From NCBI GenBank assembly GCA_947630715.1, contig CANRIP010000011.1:1-64000 (forward strand): DNA of 64,000 nucleotides, in the 5' to 3' direction. A model generated the notes under the pieces. The model was not told where the DNA came from and made no database searches. It worked only from the letters and a program-made list of their open reading frames with translations. Positions 28,105-37,922 of the stretch are shown here, piece by piece. Position 1 is the first letter of the stretch; each line of letters starts with the position of its first letter. This DNA is from an uncultured Acetatifactor sp. Lineage in GTDB: Bacteria; Bacillota; Clostridia; Lachnospirales; Lachnospiraceae. A program made the position numbers and the translations under genes.

Positions 28105-29439
28105 ATGAAAGAAAAAAAGAGCAGTCTGCTTCAGGAAATCTTCACGGAACAGATGAACCACTGGATGATCTTCCCGGTTGCCCTCACCATCCTGAGGGCG
28201 GCGGCCGGGCCGGAGAAGCCGTGGCTCTATACGGCGCTGTGGGCCCTGTTAGGGATCTGCCCCCTGCTTCTGTTTTTCCTGCGAAAACAGATCCACAGAA
28301 AGGCATTTTTCCTTTTGGCCCATGGGGCGGCGGCCATACCCCTTTGTTTCCTGGCGGCGGGAAAGAGCAGGGAGCTGTCCTTTTTCGCGGCCTGCTGTCT
28401 GGGATACCTGGCGTACTCCCTGTTGATACGGCTGGGGATGGACTCCCTGTACGCAAAGGGCATCCACCCGGCGGCGGGAGTCGTGGTCGCGGTGGTTTCC
28501 CTGCTGATGGCCCATTATGTGGGAGAGCGGGGCTGGGACGGTTTCTACATGGCCTCTCTGGTGTTTTCGCTGGCGCTGTTTTCCCTTTCCATGTATGTAC
28601 GCCGGTTTGAAACCTTTTTACAGGTCAACGAAAGCAGCGCCGGCTATATGCCCGAGGCGGACATGTTCCGATCGGGGTTTCGGCTGATGGCGGGATACGC
28701 GGCGGCCGGTTCGATTCTCATGGTCTTAGCCGGCAGTCTGACGGATCTGGATGATCTGTTCCTTCTGCTATGGGAGCGGCTGAAAGCATTCTTCCGCGAT
28801 CTGATCAAAAGCTGGAACCTGCCCCAAGGGGAGGAAACGTTTCCCAAAGAGATCCCGGAGGATTTTCCCCTGTCCGAAGGGCAGTTTCCCTCCCAGGGGG
28901 AGCAGCCCCAACAGGCGGGCGGGGTTTCCCAGATCGTGGAGACGGTGTTTCGGGTGGCGCTTGTGGTCTGCGCGGCGCTTCTCGTGTTTTTCCTGGTCAA
29001 AAGGCTGATCCACTTTCTCCGGGAATTCTGGAAATCCTCCTTTGCCCGGGCCGAGGAAGGGGCCGAAACGCAGGTGGAGGAAATCCGGGAAAAATGTCCC
29101 CCAAGAGACGGGCCGCGCAAAGGGATCCGAGATTTGCTCGCCGGGTATTTCAACCTGGAGAAACGCATCCGGCGGCTGTACCGGAAACAAATTCTGGCCG
29201 GCGCAAAGGAGCTGACCGGAGGGGATATAGAGAAACTGCGGTTTCTGACGCCCCGGGAATGCGGCGTCAGGCTTTCCAGGGAACGGATGAGCCGGATCTA
29301 TGAACGGGTTCGGTATTCCCGGGACGAGGCCACCCCGGAAATGCTTGCCGAAATGAAGGAATCGCTGGGAAACGCCGGGGACGGCCCGGAAAAGGGACCG
29401 GGGGACGGCCCCGGGAAGGAGAGCGGAAATGCACGATAA
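28105..29439 (+). CDS. multi-TM protein with DUF4129-like C-terminus, MoxR/DUF58 operon
   Basis: six or more hydrophobic segments; C-terminal helical region; co-directional, close spacing with the DUF58 gene. Confidence 0.65.
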   Translation: MKEKKSSLLQEIFTEQMNHWMIFPVALTILRAAAGPEKPWLYTALWALLGICPLLLFFLRKQIHRKAFFLLAHGAAAIPLCFLAAGKSRELSFFAACCLGYLAYSLLIRLGMDSLYAKGIHPAAGVVVAVVSLLMAHYVGERGWDGFYMASLVFSLALFSLSMYVRRFETFLQVNESSAGYMPEADMFRSGFRLMAGYAAAGSILMVLAGSLTDLDDLFLLLWERLKAFFRDLIKSWNLPQGEETFPKEIPEDFPLSEGQFPSQGEQPQQAGGVSQIVETVFRVALVVCAALLVFFLVKRLIHFLREFWKSSFARAEEGAETQVEEIREKCPPRDGPRKGIRDLLAGYFNLEKRIRRLYRKQILAGAKELTGGDIEKLRFLTPRECGVRLSRERMSRIYERVRYSRDEATPEMLAEMKESLGNAGDGPEKGPGDGPGKESGNAR

Positions 29440-31315
29440 GCTTGCACTGTCGGACGACATCCTGTTACAGATTGAAAAGCCGGAACGCTATATCGGACAC
29501 GAATACAATTCCGTGGTCAAGGATCCGGAAACGGTAGGGATCCGGTTTGCCATGTGCTTTCCGGACGTTTATGAAATCGGCATGTCCCATTTGGGGATTC
29601 AGATTCTGTACCATCTGCTGAATTCCATGCCGGACGTCTGGTGCGAGAGGGTGTATTCGCCCTGGCCGGATCTGGACCGGATCATGCGGAAGGAACAGAT
29701 CCCCCTCTTTGCGCTGGAATCCCAGGATCCCATCCGGGACTTTGATTTCCTGGGGATCACCATCCAGTATGAGATGTGCTATACCAATATTCTCCAGATC
29801 CTGGATCTGGCCCGGATCCCTCTGCTTGCCGCCCAACGGGGAGAGGACTGCCCCATTGTGATCGGAGGGGGCCCCTGCACCTACAATCCGGAGCCGCTGG
29901 CGGACTTTTTCGACATTTTTTATATCGGAGAGGGGGAAACCCGCTACGGACAACTGCTGGAGCTGTACCGGGAGTGCAAAGCGCAGGGCCTGGGGCGGCT
30001 GGAATTTTTGCGAAGGACGGCCAGGGAAGTGCCCGGCATGTATGTGCCGCGTTTCTATGAGGCCGCATACGGCCAGGACGGCGTCCTGCAAAGCTTTGGC
30101 CCCATCGAGGAGGGGATCCCCGCGAGGGTGAGAAAGGAGCTTGTCACGGATCTGAAGGATGCGGTTTACCCCGACAAACCCGTTGTGCCCTTTATCAAGG
30201 TCACCCAGGACCGGGTAGTTTTAGAGATCCAGAGGGGCTGCATCCGAGGCTGTCGGTTCTGTCAGGCGGGACAGCTCTACCGCCCTGTGAGGGAACGGGA
30301 CGTGGAAACCCTGAAACAATACGCGGTGCAGCTTTTGCATAACACCGGACAGGAGGAAATTTCCCTAAGTTCCCTAAGCTCCAGCGATTATTCTGCGCTG
30401 GCGGAGCTGGTGGATTTCCTCATGGAGACGTGCGCCGGACAGCACACCAATATCTCCCTGCCCTCCCTGCGCATCGACGCCTTTTACCTGGATGTGATGA
30501 GCAAGATTCAGGACGTGAAAAAATCCAGCCTCACCTTTGCCCCGGAAGCCGGGAGCCAGAGGCTGCGGAACGTGATCAACAAGGGACTGACGGAGGAAAT
30601 GATCCTAAACGGCGCCACGCTGGCCTTCCAGGGCGGCTGGAACCGGGTCAAGCTTTACTTTATGCTGGGGCTTCCCACGGAAACGCCGGAGGATATCCGG
30701 GGAATCGGGGAGCTTGCCAACCGGATTGCCGCGGCCTTTTATGAGACGGTTCCCAAGGAGAACCGCAAAAACGGCAGAGTCCAGATTGTGGTCAGCACCG
30801 CCTTTTTTGTGCCGAAACCCTTTACCCCCTTCCAGTGGGCCGCCCAGTGCGTCCCGGAGGAATTCCTGCACAGGGCCTATCTGACCAGAACCGCCATTTC
30901 CGAACAGTTGAATCAAAAAAGTATTAAGTATAACTGGCATGAAGCCGATGTAAGCGTTATGGAAGGGGTGCTGGCGAGAGGGGACAGGCGTCTGGGGAAA
31001 GTGATCCAAAAGGTCTATGAAAAGGGCGGGATCTTTGACGCCTGGGGCGAATATTACGACGATTCCAGATGGCGGGAGGCGCTGGCGGAGTGCGGGCTCA
31101 GCGCGGATTTCTACACCCACAGGGAAAGGCCCCTGGACGAGCTTTTGCCCTGGGATTTTATCGACTGCGGCGTGACCAAGGAATTCCTGAAACGGGAATG
31201 GGAACGGGCGCAGAGGGCGGAACCCTCCGCCAACTGCAAGGTAAAATGCGAGGGATGCGGCGCGGCCGGTTTCGGATGCGGCATCTGCGTGATTCCGGGA
31301 AGGAAGTCCTCATGA
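29429..31315 (+). CDS. B12-binding/radical SAM protein, TIGR03960 family
   Basis: EIGMSHLGIQILYHLLN; IQRGCIRGCRFCQAGQLYRPVRERDVE (CxxxCxxC); C-terminal Cys cluster. Confidence 0.92.
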   Translation: MHDKLALSDDILLQIEKPERYIGHEYNSVVKDPETVGIRFAMCFPDVYEIGMSHLGIQILYHLLNSMPDVWCERVYSPWPDLDRIMRKEQIPLFALESQDPIRDFDFLGITIQYEMCYTNILQILDLARIPLLAAQRGEDCPIVIGGGPCTYNPEPLADFFDIFYIGEGETRYGQLLELYRECKAQGLGRLEFLRRTAREVPGMYVPRFYEAAYGQDGVLQSFGPIEEGIPARVRKELVTDLKDAVYPDKPVVPFIKVTQDRVVLEIQRGCIRGCRFCQAGQLYRPVRERDVETLKQYAVQLLHNTGQEEISLSSLSSSDYSALAELVDFLMETCAGQHTNISLPSLRIDAFYLDVMSKIQDVKKSSLTFAPEAGSQRLRNVINKGLTEEMILNGATLAFQGGWNRVKLYFMLGLPTETPEDIRGIGELANRIAAAFYETVPKENRKNGRVQIVVSTAFFVPKPFTPFQWAAQCVPEEFLHRAYLTRTAISEQLNQKSIKYNWHEADVSVMEGVLARGDRRLGKVIQKVYEKGGIFDAWGEYYDDSRWREALAECGLSADFYTHRERPLDELLPWDFIDCGVTKEFLKREWERAQRAEPSANCKVKCEGCGAAGFGCGICVIPGRKSS

Positions 31316-32085
31316 ACAAGATCAGAATCAAATTTCAAAAATACGGCCCCATCCGTTACATAGGGCATCTTGACGTGATGCGCTTTTTCCAGAAGGCGAT
31401 CCGCAGAGCCGGGATCGACGTATCCTATACCTCCGGGTTCAGCCCTCATCAGATCATGTCCTTTGCCTCCCCGCTGGGAGTGGGGATGGAGAGCCGGGGC
31501 GAGTACATGGATATCCAGGTGAATTCCCTGCCGGCTCCCCGGGAGGGGAAAAGCGTCTGCGACGTGCTGGTGGAGGATCTGCGCCGGGTCTGCGTGGAGG
31601 GGCTGGAACCGGTTTCCGCACGGATCCTGCCGGATACGGCCAAAAACGCCATGGCGTCCGTGGCCGCGGCGTCCTATACCGTCCGTTTCCGGGAGGGCAG
31701 GGAGCCCGGCGGGTTTTGCGCTCTCCCGGAGGCGGGACGACAGGACAAAATCCGGGCATTTACCGGGCAGGAGCGGATTCCCTTTGTCCGGGAGACAAAA
31801 AAGGGCGCCCGGGAAATCGATCTGCGCCCCGGGATCTTTTCCCTGGTCTGGAAGGACAGGGCCTTTGAAATGCTGCTGGACGCTTCCAGCGCGGGAAACC
31901 GCAAACCCGGCCATGTAGCCGCCGCGTTCTTTGACTTCCTGGGGGAGCCTTTGGGGGAAAACGCCCTTTGGATCACCAGGGAGGATCTGTTTGCCAGAGG
32001 GGAAGACGGTATCATGGGGGAACTGATTTCTCTGGGAGAGATGGGATCCGCGGATCCGGAAACGGAGGTTTTGCATGAGCCGTAA
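31312..32085 (+). CDS. TIGR03936 family radical SAM-associated protein (DUF2344)
   Basis: KIRIKFQKYGPIRYIGHLDVMRFFQKAIRRAGIDVSYTSGFSPHQ. Confidence 0.9.
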   Translation: MNKIRIKFQKYGPIRYIGHLDVMRFFQKAIRRAGIDVSYTSGFSPHQIMSFASPLGVGMESRGEYMDIQVNSLPAPREGKSVCDVLVEDLRRVCVEGLEPVSARILPDTAKNAMASVAAASYTVRFREGREPGGFCALPEAGRQDKIRAFTGQERIPFVRETKKGAREIDLRPGIFSLVWKDRAFEMLLDASSAGNRKPGHVAAAFFDFLGEPLGENALWITREDLFARGEDGIMGELISLGEMGSADPETEVLHEP

Positions 32086-33514
32086 GATTCCTCCCAAGGC
32101 GTCTGTCACCGTCAGCGAAAGCGAGCGGGGGCTGAGGGACACAGAAAACGGAAAACTGGTTTTTACCGCGTACAGAGGGCACAGATGCGGGCTGCTTTTC
32201 AAAAACGGCCGGCTGGCGGCGGCATGCGTTGTCCCCGATCAGGAGGAGTACGCCGTGGGGGCGGTCTATATCGGGAAAATCCAGGATGTGGCCCGCAATA
32301 TCGATGCCTGTTTTGTGGAAATCGGAGAGGACATGAACTGTTTCCTGCCGGGGAAAAACGCCCTTTCGCCTTTTCTGGCCAACCGTCCCTTTCAGGGCCG
32401 TCTTTGGAAGGGGGATGAAATCCTGGTTCAGATCGACAGGGACGCCAAAAGGACCAAGCAGCCCTCCGTCACCGCCCGCATTTCCCTGGCGAACGATTTT
32501 TTTGCCCTGATCCTGGGATCCTCCAAGATGAGCTTTTCCTCCAAGCTGAGCCGGGAGAGAAGGGACGCCGTCTGCCGCATGTTTGAGGAAAGGGGACTGT
32601 TACGGGACGGCTGTCTGATCCAGGATCCTGTCCGTCTGCTTCCGGACGAGGAAGAAAGGAAACGGCTGGCGGCCGCCGGACTGATCCCGTCTGAGGACGA
32701 GGGCGCAGACACGGACACCACCGAAACCCCGCCCGGGGAAGATGCGGGCAGGTTTCCCGCCGTCGGCGTGATTGTCCGAACCGGGCTGAGGGAGGAAAGG
32801 TTGGAGGAGGAACAGGTTCTGGCGTCCTTTTATGAGCTGACCGGACAACTGTACCGCCTGTTTCGGACGGCCCTGACCAGAAGCTGTCCAAGCTGCCTGA
32901 TCGAAGCCCCAAAGCCCTGGGAGGCGGCGCTTCAAAGCCTGGCATACCCGGAGGAATATCAGGAGATCGTGACGGACAGCCAAGGGCTTTACGGGGAGCT
33001 TGCCGCCTACTGCAAAGAGCATCTGCCGGACAAGGAGATCCGGCTTTATGAGGACAAAAGCCTTTCCCTGGCAAAGCTGTATTCTGTGGAAAGCCGGCTG
33101 GACGAGGCGCTGCGTTCCAGGGTATGGCTGAAATCCGGGGGCTATCTGGTCATTGAGCCCACGGAGGCGCTCACCGCCATCGACGTAAATTCCGGCAAAT
33201 GCGAGACGGGGCAGAAGGCCGCGGACGCCCTCTACCGGCTGAACCGGGAGGCGGCGGGGGAGATCGCCAGACAGCTACGGCTGCGCAATCTGTCCGGCAT
33301 GATCCTGGTGGATTTCATCAACATGCAGGATCGGGAGAAGGAAAGGGAGCTTTTGGAATATCTGCGGGTTCTCACCAGACAGGACAGGGTCAGCACCACC
33401 GTGGTGGACATCACGCCTCTGGGGCTGGTGGAAATCACCCGGAAGCGCGTCAACCCGCCCCTGTCCCAGCAGTTGGGAGAAAGGGAAGAAACCTATGAAA
33501 TGTATCGGCTTTGA
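32075..33514 (+). CDS. ribonuclease E/G family protein
   Basis: YIGKIQDVARNIDACFVEIGEDMNCFL; IEPTEALTAIDVNSGK; VDFINMQDREKERELLEYL; GLVEITRKR. Confidence 0.9.
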   Translation: MSRKIPPKASVTVSESERGLRDTENGKLVFTAYRGHRCGLLFKNGRLAAACVVPDQEEYAVGAVYIGKIQDVARNIDACFVEIGEDMNCFLPGKNALSPFLANRPFQGRLWKGDEILVQIDRDAKRTKQPSVTARISLANDFFALILGSSKMSFSSKLSRERRDAVCRMFEERGLLRDGCLIQDPVRLLPDEEERKRLAAAGLIPSEDEGADTDTTETPPGEDAGRFPAVGVIVRTGLREERLEEEQVLASFYELTGQLYRLFRTALTRSCPSCLIEAPKPWEAALQSLAYPEEYQEIVTDSQGLYGELAAYCKEHLPDKEIRLYEDKSLSLAKLYSVESRLDEALRSRVWLKSGGYLVIEPTEALTAIDVNSGKCETGQKAADALYRLNREAAGEIARQLRLRNLSGMILVDFINMQDREKERELLEYLRVLTRQDRVSTTVVDITPLGLVEITRKRVNPPLSQQLGEREETYEMYRL

Positions 33515-34058
33515 GAAGGTAAGAGACGGCAAATATCTGAAAAACTATGAAATCACCTACCTGAACCGACAGGGCCGGGAAAAGAAATATGAAATCGTAA
33601 GCCGCAGGGATCTTGAGGGGCCCCAGGATCTGGGGAAAACGCCAAGCGGCGTGTCCATCGTGGCCACCCAGGGGGAAAGGCTCCTTTTGTTACGGGAATT
33701 CCGCATGGGAGTCAACCGGTGGATCTATAACCTCTGCGCGGGCATGGTAAACCCCGGCGAAACCATGGAGGAATGTATCGCCCGGGAACTGATGGAGGAA
33801 ACGGGGCTTCAGGTTCAGAGGCTGAAACAAATCCTGCCCCCTTCTTACGCGGCGGTGGCCATTTCCGACACTGTCACCTGCGTGGCCTTCGTGGAGACGA
33901 AGGGGGAGTTAAGCGACCGGGGGCTGTCCCCGAACGAAGAAATCCAGGCCGCCTTTTACACCAAGGAACAGGTCAGGCGGCTTTTGGCGGAGGAATCCTT
34001 CAGTTCCCGGGCGCAGCTTGCGGCGTATTTTTTTGCGGAATCCGGGTTCCCGCTGTGA
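33495..34058 (+). CDS. NUDIX hydrolase
   Basis: AGMVNPGETMEECIARELMEETGLQ NUDIX box. Confidence 0.92.
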   Translation: MKCIGFEKVRDGKYLKNYEITYLNRQGREKKYEIVSRRDLEGPQDLGKTPSGVSIVATQGERLLLLREFRMGVNRWIYNLCAGMVNPGETMEECIARELMEETGLQVQRLKQILPPSYAAVAISDTVTCVAFVETKGELSDRGLSPNEEIQAAFYTKEQVRRLLAEESFSSRAQLAAYFFAESGFPL

Positions 34059-34116
34059 CCGCAGGAATCTATTTTTGCATAATTGGCACAATTTGAAAGG
34101 AATTTTGCGAAAAATC

Positions 34117-34145
34117 TTGTTTTTATTCTATTAGTGTAATATAAT
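34117..34145 (+). promoter_or_regulatory. putative sigma-A promoter of the type IV pilus locus
   Basis: TTGTTT (34117-34122), 17-bp spacer, TATAAT (34140-34145), AT-rich upstream. Confidence 0.6.
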
Positions 34146-34192
34146 GGTATCAAGAATATCCAAATGGAATTTGGAAGGGTGAGAGAGGAAAC

Positions 34193-35920
34193 ATGCTGCA
34201 GAGACGGATGGGGTACGCCAGAAGGAAAAGGCTGGGAGATCTGCTGGTGGAAGCAGGCGCCATAACCTCCGAACAGATCGAGCAGGCTCTGGCTCAGCAG
34301 AAGATAGATAAAAGGGGCTTAAAGCTGGGAGCGATCCTGGTGGATATGAATTTCGTCACCGAGCAGCAGATCGTGGAGGCGCTGAAGGATCAGTTGGGGT
34401 ATCCGGACGTTACGCTGGCGAAGGAAAGAATCGCCGACGAGGTGCTGAAGCTGATGGACGAATCCCTTCTTCGCAAATACAGCCTGATGCCCTTTGGCTT
34501 TAACGCCAAGAACCCCAACATTTTAAAGGTCGCCATGAGCGATCCCCTGGATATCCGCGCAGTGGACGATATTTCCATCATAACGGGTCTTCAGGTGGAA
34601 ATATACGTTACCACCCAGAAGGACATTGCCGCCGCCATCGACCGTTATTACGGCAACGCCGAGGCGATGAAGGTGGCGGAACAGTACACCAGAGAGCGGG
34701 AGGAACAGAACCGTGACCGGCTGATGGAGGAAGCGGAGGATGAATCCTTAAATCAGGCTCCCATCGTCAAACTGGTGAAACAGATGATCGAACAGGCGGT
34801 TCGGAAAAGAACCAGCGACATCCATATAGAGCCCATGGAGACAAGGCTGCGCATCCGGTTTAGGGTGGACGGTGTGCTTCAGGAGGAAATGCTCCACGAT
34901 ATTTCCATCCATTCCGCCATGATCGCCCGCATTAAGATTATCAGCGGCATGGACATTTCCGAGAAACGAAAGCCCCAGGACGGCCGCGCCACCGCAGTGG
35001 TGGACGGACAGGAGTATGATATCCGCGTATCGCTGCTGCCTACGGTGAACGGCGAAAAATGCGTTATGCGTCTGACCCAGAAAAAGGCTCTGACCCGGGA
35101 TAAAAAGGAACTGGGTTTCCCGCCCGAGGAACTGGAGAAATTCAACAGGATTTTGAGCCACCCCAACGGCATTATCCTGGTGACCGGCCCTACCGGAAGC
35201 GGTAAGTCCACCACCCTGTACACCGCCTTAAGCGAATTAAACACCGAGGGCGTGAACATCATCACCGTAGAGGATCCCGTGGAGGCGGATGTCCCCGGGA
35301 CCAATCAGGTACAGGTGAACGAAAAGGCGGGGCTCACCTTCGCCAGCGCCCTTCGATCCATATTGAGGCAGGACCCCGACATCATTATGATCGGTGAGAT
35401 CCGTGACCAGGAAACGGCGGAAATTGCCGTAAAGGCGTCCATCACCGGACACCTTGTGGTCAGCACTTTACATACCAACAGCTCCGCCAGCACCATCACC
35501 CGTCTTTCCGACATGGGGGTGGAAAATTACCTGATCGCCGATTCCGTGGTTGGCATTATCGCCCAGCGTCTGGTGCGCCGGGTGTGCCCGGACTGCATGA
35601 ACATGTCTCCGGCGGATGAGTTTGAACTGGAGATCCTTGGGAAAAAAGAGGAAACCGCTCCCTTAATGATTCCCCACGCGGGGCGCAAGGACTGCTTAAA
35701 CTGCGGCGGGACAGGATATAAGGGACGTATCGGCGTATATGAGATTATGCCGGTGACGCCGGCTCTGAAACGAGCGATCAGCAAAGGGGAAACGGCGGAA
35801 AACCTGGAAAAGATCGCTCTCGGCGAAGGGATGAAGACTCTGCGCATGGCCGCTGTGGATTATGTGCTCAAGGGGATTACAACGGTGGAAGAAGTCAAGC
35901 GGATCACCTATGAGGAGTAA
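34193..35920 (+). CDS. pilB: type IV pilus assembly ATPase PilB (GspE/PulE family)
   Basis: GspE N-domain; TGPTGSGKSTTLYTALSEL; LRSILRQDPDIIMIGEIRD; tetracysteine CPDC...CLNC. Confidence 0.93.
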   Translation: MLQRRMGYARRKRLGDLLVEAGAITSEQIEQALAQQKIDKRGLKLGAILVDMNFVTEQQIVEALKDQLGYPDVTLAKERIADEVLKLMDESLLRKYSLMPFGFNAKNPNILKVAMSDPLDIRAVDDISIITGLQVEIYVTTQKDIAAAIDRYYGNAEAMKVAEQYTREREEQNRDRLMEEAEDESLNQAPIVKLVKQMIEQAVRKRTSDIHIEPMETRLRIRFRVDGVLQEEMLHDISIHSAMIARIKIISGMDISEKRKPQDGRATAVVDGQEYDIRVSLLPTVNGEKCVMRLTQKKALTRDKKELGFPPEELEKFNRILSHPNGIILVTGPTGSGKSTTLYTALSELNTEGVNIITVEDPVEADVPGTNQVQVNEKAGLTFASALRSILRQDPDIIMIGEIRDQETAEIAVKASITGHLVVSTLHTNSSASTITRLSDMGVENYLIADSVVGIIAQRLVRRVCPDCMNMSPADEFELEILGKKEETAPLMIPHAGRKDCLNCGGTGYKGRIGVYEIMPVTPALKRAISKGETAENLEKIALGEGMKTLRMAAVDYVLKGITTVEEVKRITYEE

Positions 35921-35971
35921 CCCAGGCGGGGCCTTTGGCATAGAATCAGATACCCGGGAAGGATCGAACCT

Positions 35972-37189
35972 ATGGCAGCAACGACAACCTATAAATATGA
36001 GATCATGGACGCGGCCGGAAAGCGCAGGAAAGGCACCATCCAAGCCGCAAACCGCGACGCCGCTATGAACGAACTGCGGACGGGCGGGAACTTTGTGGTT
36101 TCCCTGAACGCGGCCAGCGTACTGGACAAGGAAATCAATATCCAGATCGGCGCAGCGGTCAAGCCCCGGGAGTTAAGCGTGTTCTGCCGGCAGTTCCAAA
36201 GCGTACTGGTGGCCGGCGTGACGGTGATCGAGGCCCTGGGGATGCTGGGGGAGCAGACCGAGAACAAGGTCTTTCAGAAAGCCATTTTGGACGTGCGTGA
36301 CGGGGTGCAGAAGGGAGAGACTCTCTCCAACGCCATGGGCCAGCATCCGAAAATTTTCCCGGATCTTATGATCCAGATGATAGCGGCGGGGGAGGCCTCC
36401 GGAAGCCTGGAAGTGGCTTTTGACAGGCTGGGAACGCAGTTTGAAAAGGAATCCCATTTAAAAGGCCTGATTGTCAAGTCCATGATTTATCCGGTGATCC
36501 TGATTATGGTGATCATTGTGATTGTCATTGTCATGATGGTAAAGATTGTGCCTACGTTTACCTCCACCTTCGACAGTCTGGGCGCGGAGCTGCCCGGCAT
36601 CACCCTGGCGGTTATGGGCGTCAGCGATTTTTTTGTCCAGAAGTGGTATTTTCTGGTGGGAGGCATTGCCCTGGCGACGGTGATTCTCAAAACTTTTCAA
36701 AAGACGGAGACAGGCGCCTTTTTCTTCGGCCGGCTGGGATTGAAACTGCCGCTGTTTGGCAATATGAACCTGAAAACCGCCTGCGCCAGCCTGACCAGAA
36801 CCCTGAGTACGCTGATGGCCGCGGGCATCACCCTGGTGGAATGCCTTGGCATTGTGGAAAAGATCGTGAAAAATGCCGTGGTTCAGCAGGCCATCAAACA
36901 GGCCCAGAAGGACGTGACGGAGGGCAGGGCGCTTTCCAGTTCCCTGGAGGAGAGCGGGGTCTTTCCGCCCATGGTTTATCATATGATCCGCATCGGGGAA
37001 GAAACCGGTAACATGGAGAGCATGCTGGATAAAATTTCCGATTATTACGATGAGGAAGTGGAGATGGCCACCCAGTCCCTGCTGGCGGCCATGGAACCCA
37101 TGATCATCATTGCCATGGCGGGGGTAGTGGTCCCTATTATCCTGGCCATCATGCTGCCTATGCTGAGCATTAACAACGCCATTGGATAA
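35972..37189 (+). CDS. pilC: type II secretion F family inner-membrane protein PilC
   Basis: duplicated T2SF domains; FCRQFQSVLVAGVTVIEAL; MIRIGEETGNMESMLDKISDYYDEEVE. Confidence 0.93.
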   Translation: MAATTTYKYEIMDAAGKRRKGTIQAANRDAAMNELRTGGNFVVSLNAASVLDKEINIQIGAAVKPRELSVFCRQFQSVLVAGVTVIEALGMLGEQTENKVFQKAILDVRDGVQKGETLSNAMGQHPKIFPDLMIQMIAAGEASGSLEVAFDRLGTQFEKESHLKGLIVKSMIYPVILIMVIIVIVIVMMVKIVPTFTSTFDSLGAELPGITLAVMGVSDFFVQKWYFLVGGIALATVILKTFQKTETGAFFFGRLGLKLPLFGNMNLKTACASLTRTLSTLMAAGITLVECLGIVEKIVKNAVVQQAIKQAQKDVTEGRALSSSLEESGVFPPMVYHMIRIGEETGNMESMLDKISDYYDEEVEMATQSLLAAMEPMIIIAMAGVVVPIILAIMLPMLSINNAIG

Positions 37190-37327
37190 GGGGAGGACGC
37201 GGGATCCGAAAGTGTGTTTCCCCAGGGAGTTTTCAAAAAGGTTATAAGGAGAATCGGCGCCATGAAACGGTTCTCTTTATGATAGAAAATGTAAACAGCA
37301 ATCCAAAACGGAAAGGAGAGGTTTCAA

Positions 37328-37825
37328 ATGAAAATGTTAGAGAAACTTCAAAAGAGACTTCAGGAGGGCAAGAAGGACAACAAGGGCTTTTCCCTGGTAG
37401 AGCTGATTATCGTTATCGCCATCATGGCCATCCTGATCGGCATCGTGGGAATGAACGTAATTCCCCAGATTGAGAACGCCAGAAAAGCTACCGACGCACA
37501 GGTGCTCAGCGCAATGGTATCTGAGGCGATGGAAGCATGGACGCAGGTCAATAATGCCGCTGCACCCGCAGAAATTGTGATAGCCGTGGATACTGATGGT
37601 AATTTATCATTGACCAGTGTAAAGAGTGGAAATCCTCTTGCTGCCGATACCAAACTGCAGAAAGCATTTACAGATTTGGCTAAGCTTGATACAAGGGTAT
37701 TGAAATCAAATACCGGCAAGGGCCTTGGTTCAGTTACGATTACATGTGATGGCACAGATGGTGTGTATATGGGCACCGCAGGTGCAGTTACTGGTTTCGA
37801 CGGCTATGAGTTCAAATCCAGGTAA
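37328..37825 (+). CDS. type IV prepilin (major pilin candidate)
   Basis: GFSLVELIIVIAIMAILIGIVGM prepilin peptidase motif and hydrophobic helix. Confidence 0.92.
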   Translation: MKMLEKLQKRLQEGKKDNKGFSLVELIIVIAIMAILIGIVGMNVIPQIENARKATDAQVLSAMVSEAMEAWTQVNNAAAPAEIVIAVDTDGNLSLTSVKSGNPLAADTKLQKAFTDLAKLDTRVLKSNTGKGLGSVTITCDGTDGVYMGTAGAVTGFDGYEFKSR

Positions 37826-37922
37826 AGCTTGTTTGTACTGTGCATAACCTAAGGAAACGCTGATTAATACCTTGACCAACGTTCCTACAGTGTTTCCCTA
37901 ACAGAGAGGATAGGATACGGTC

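Noticed and set aside
34146-34192. c-di-GMP riboswitch upstream of pilB
   Set aside because: The leader from the predicted promoter to the SD is only ~40 nt, too short for a known c-di-GMP riboswitch.
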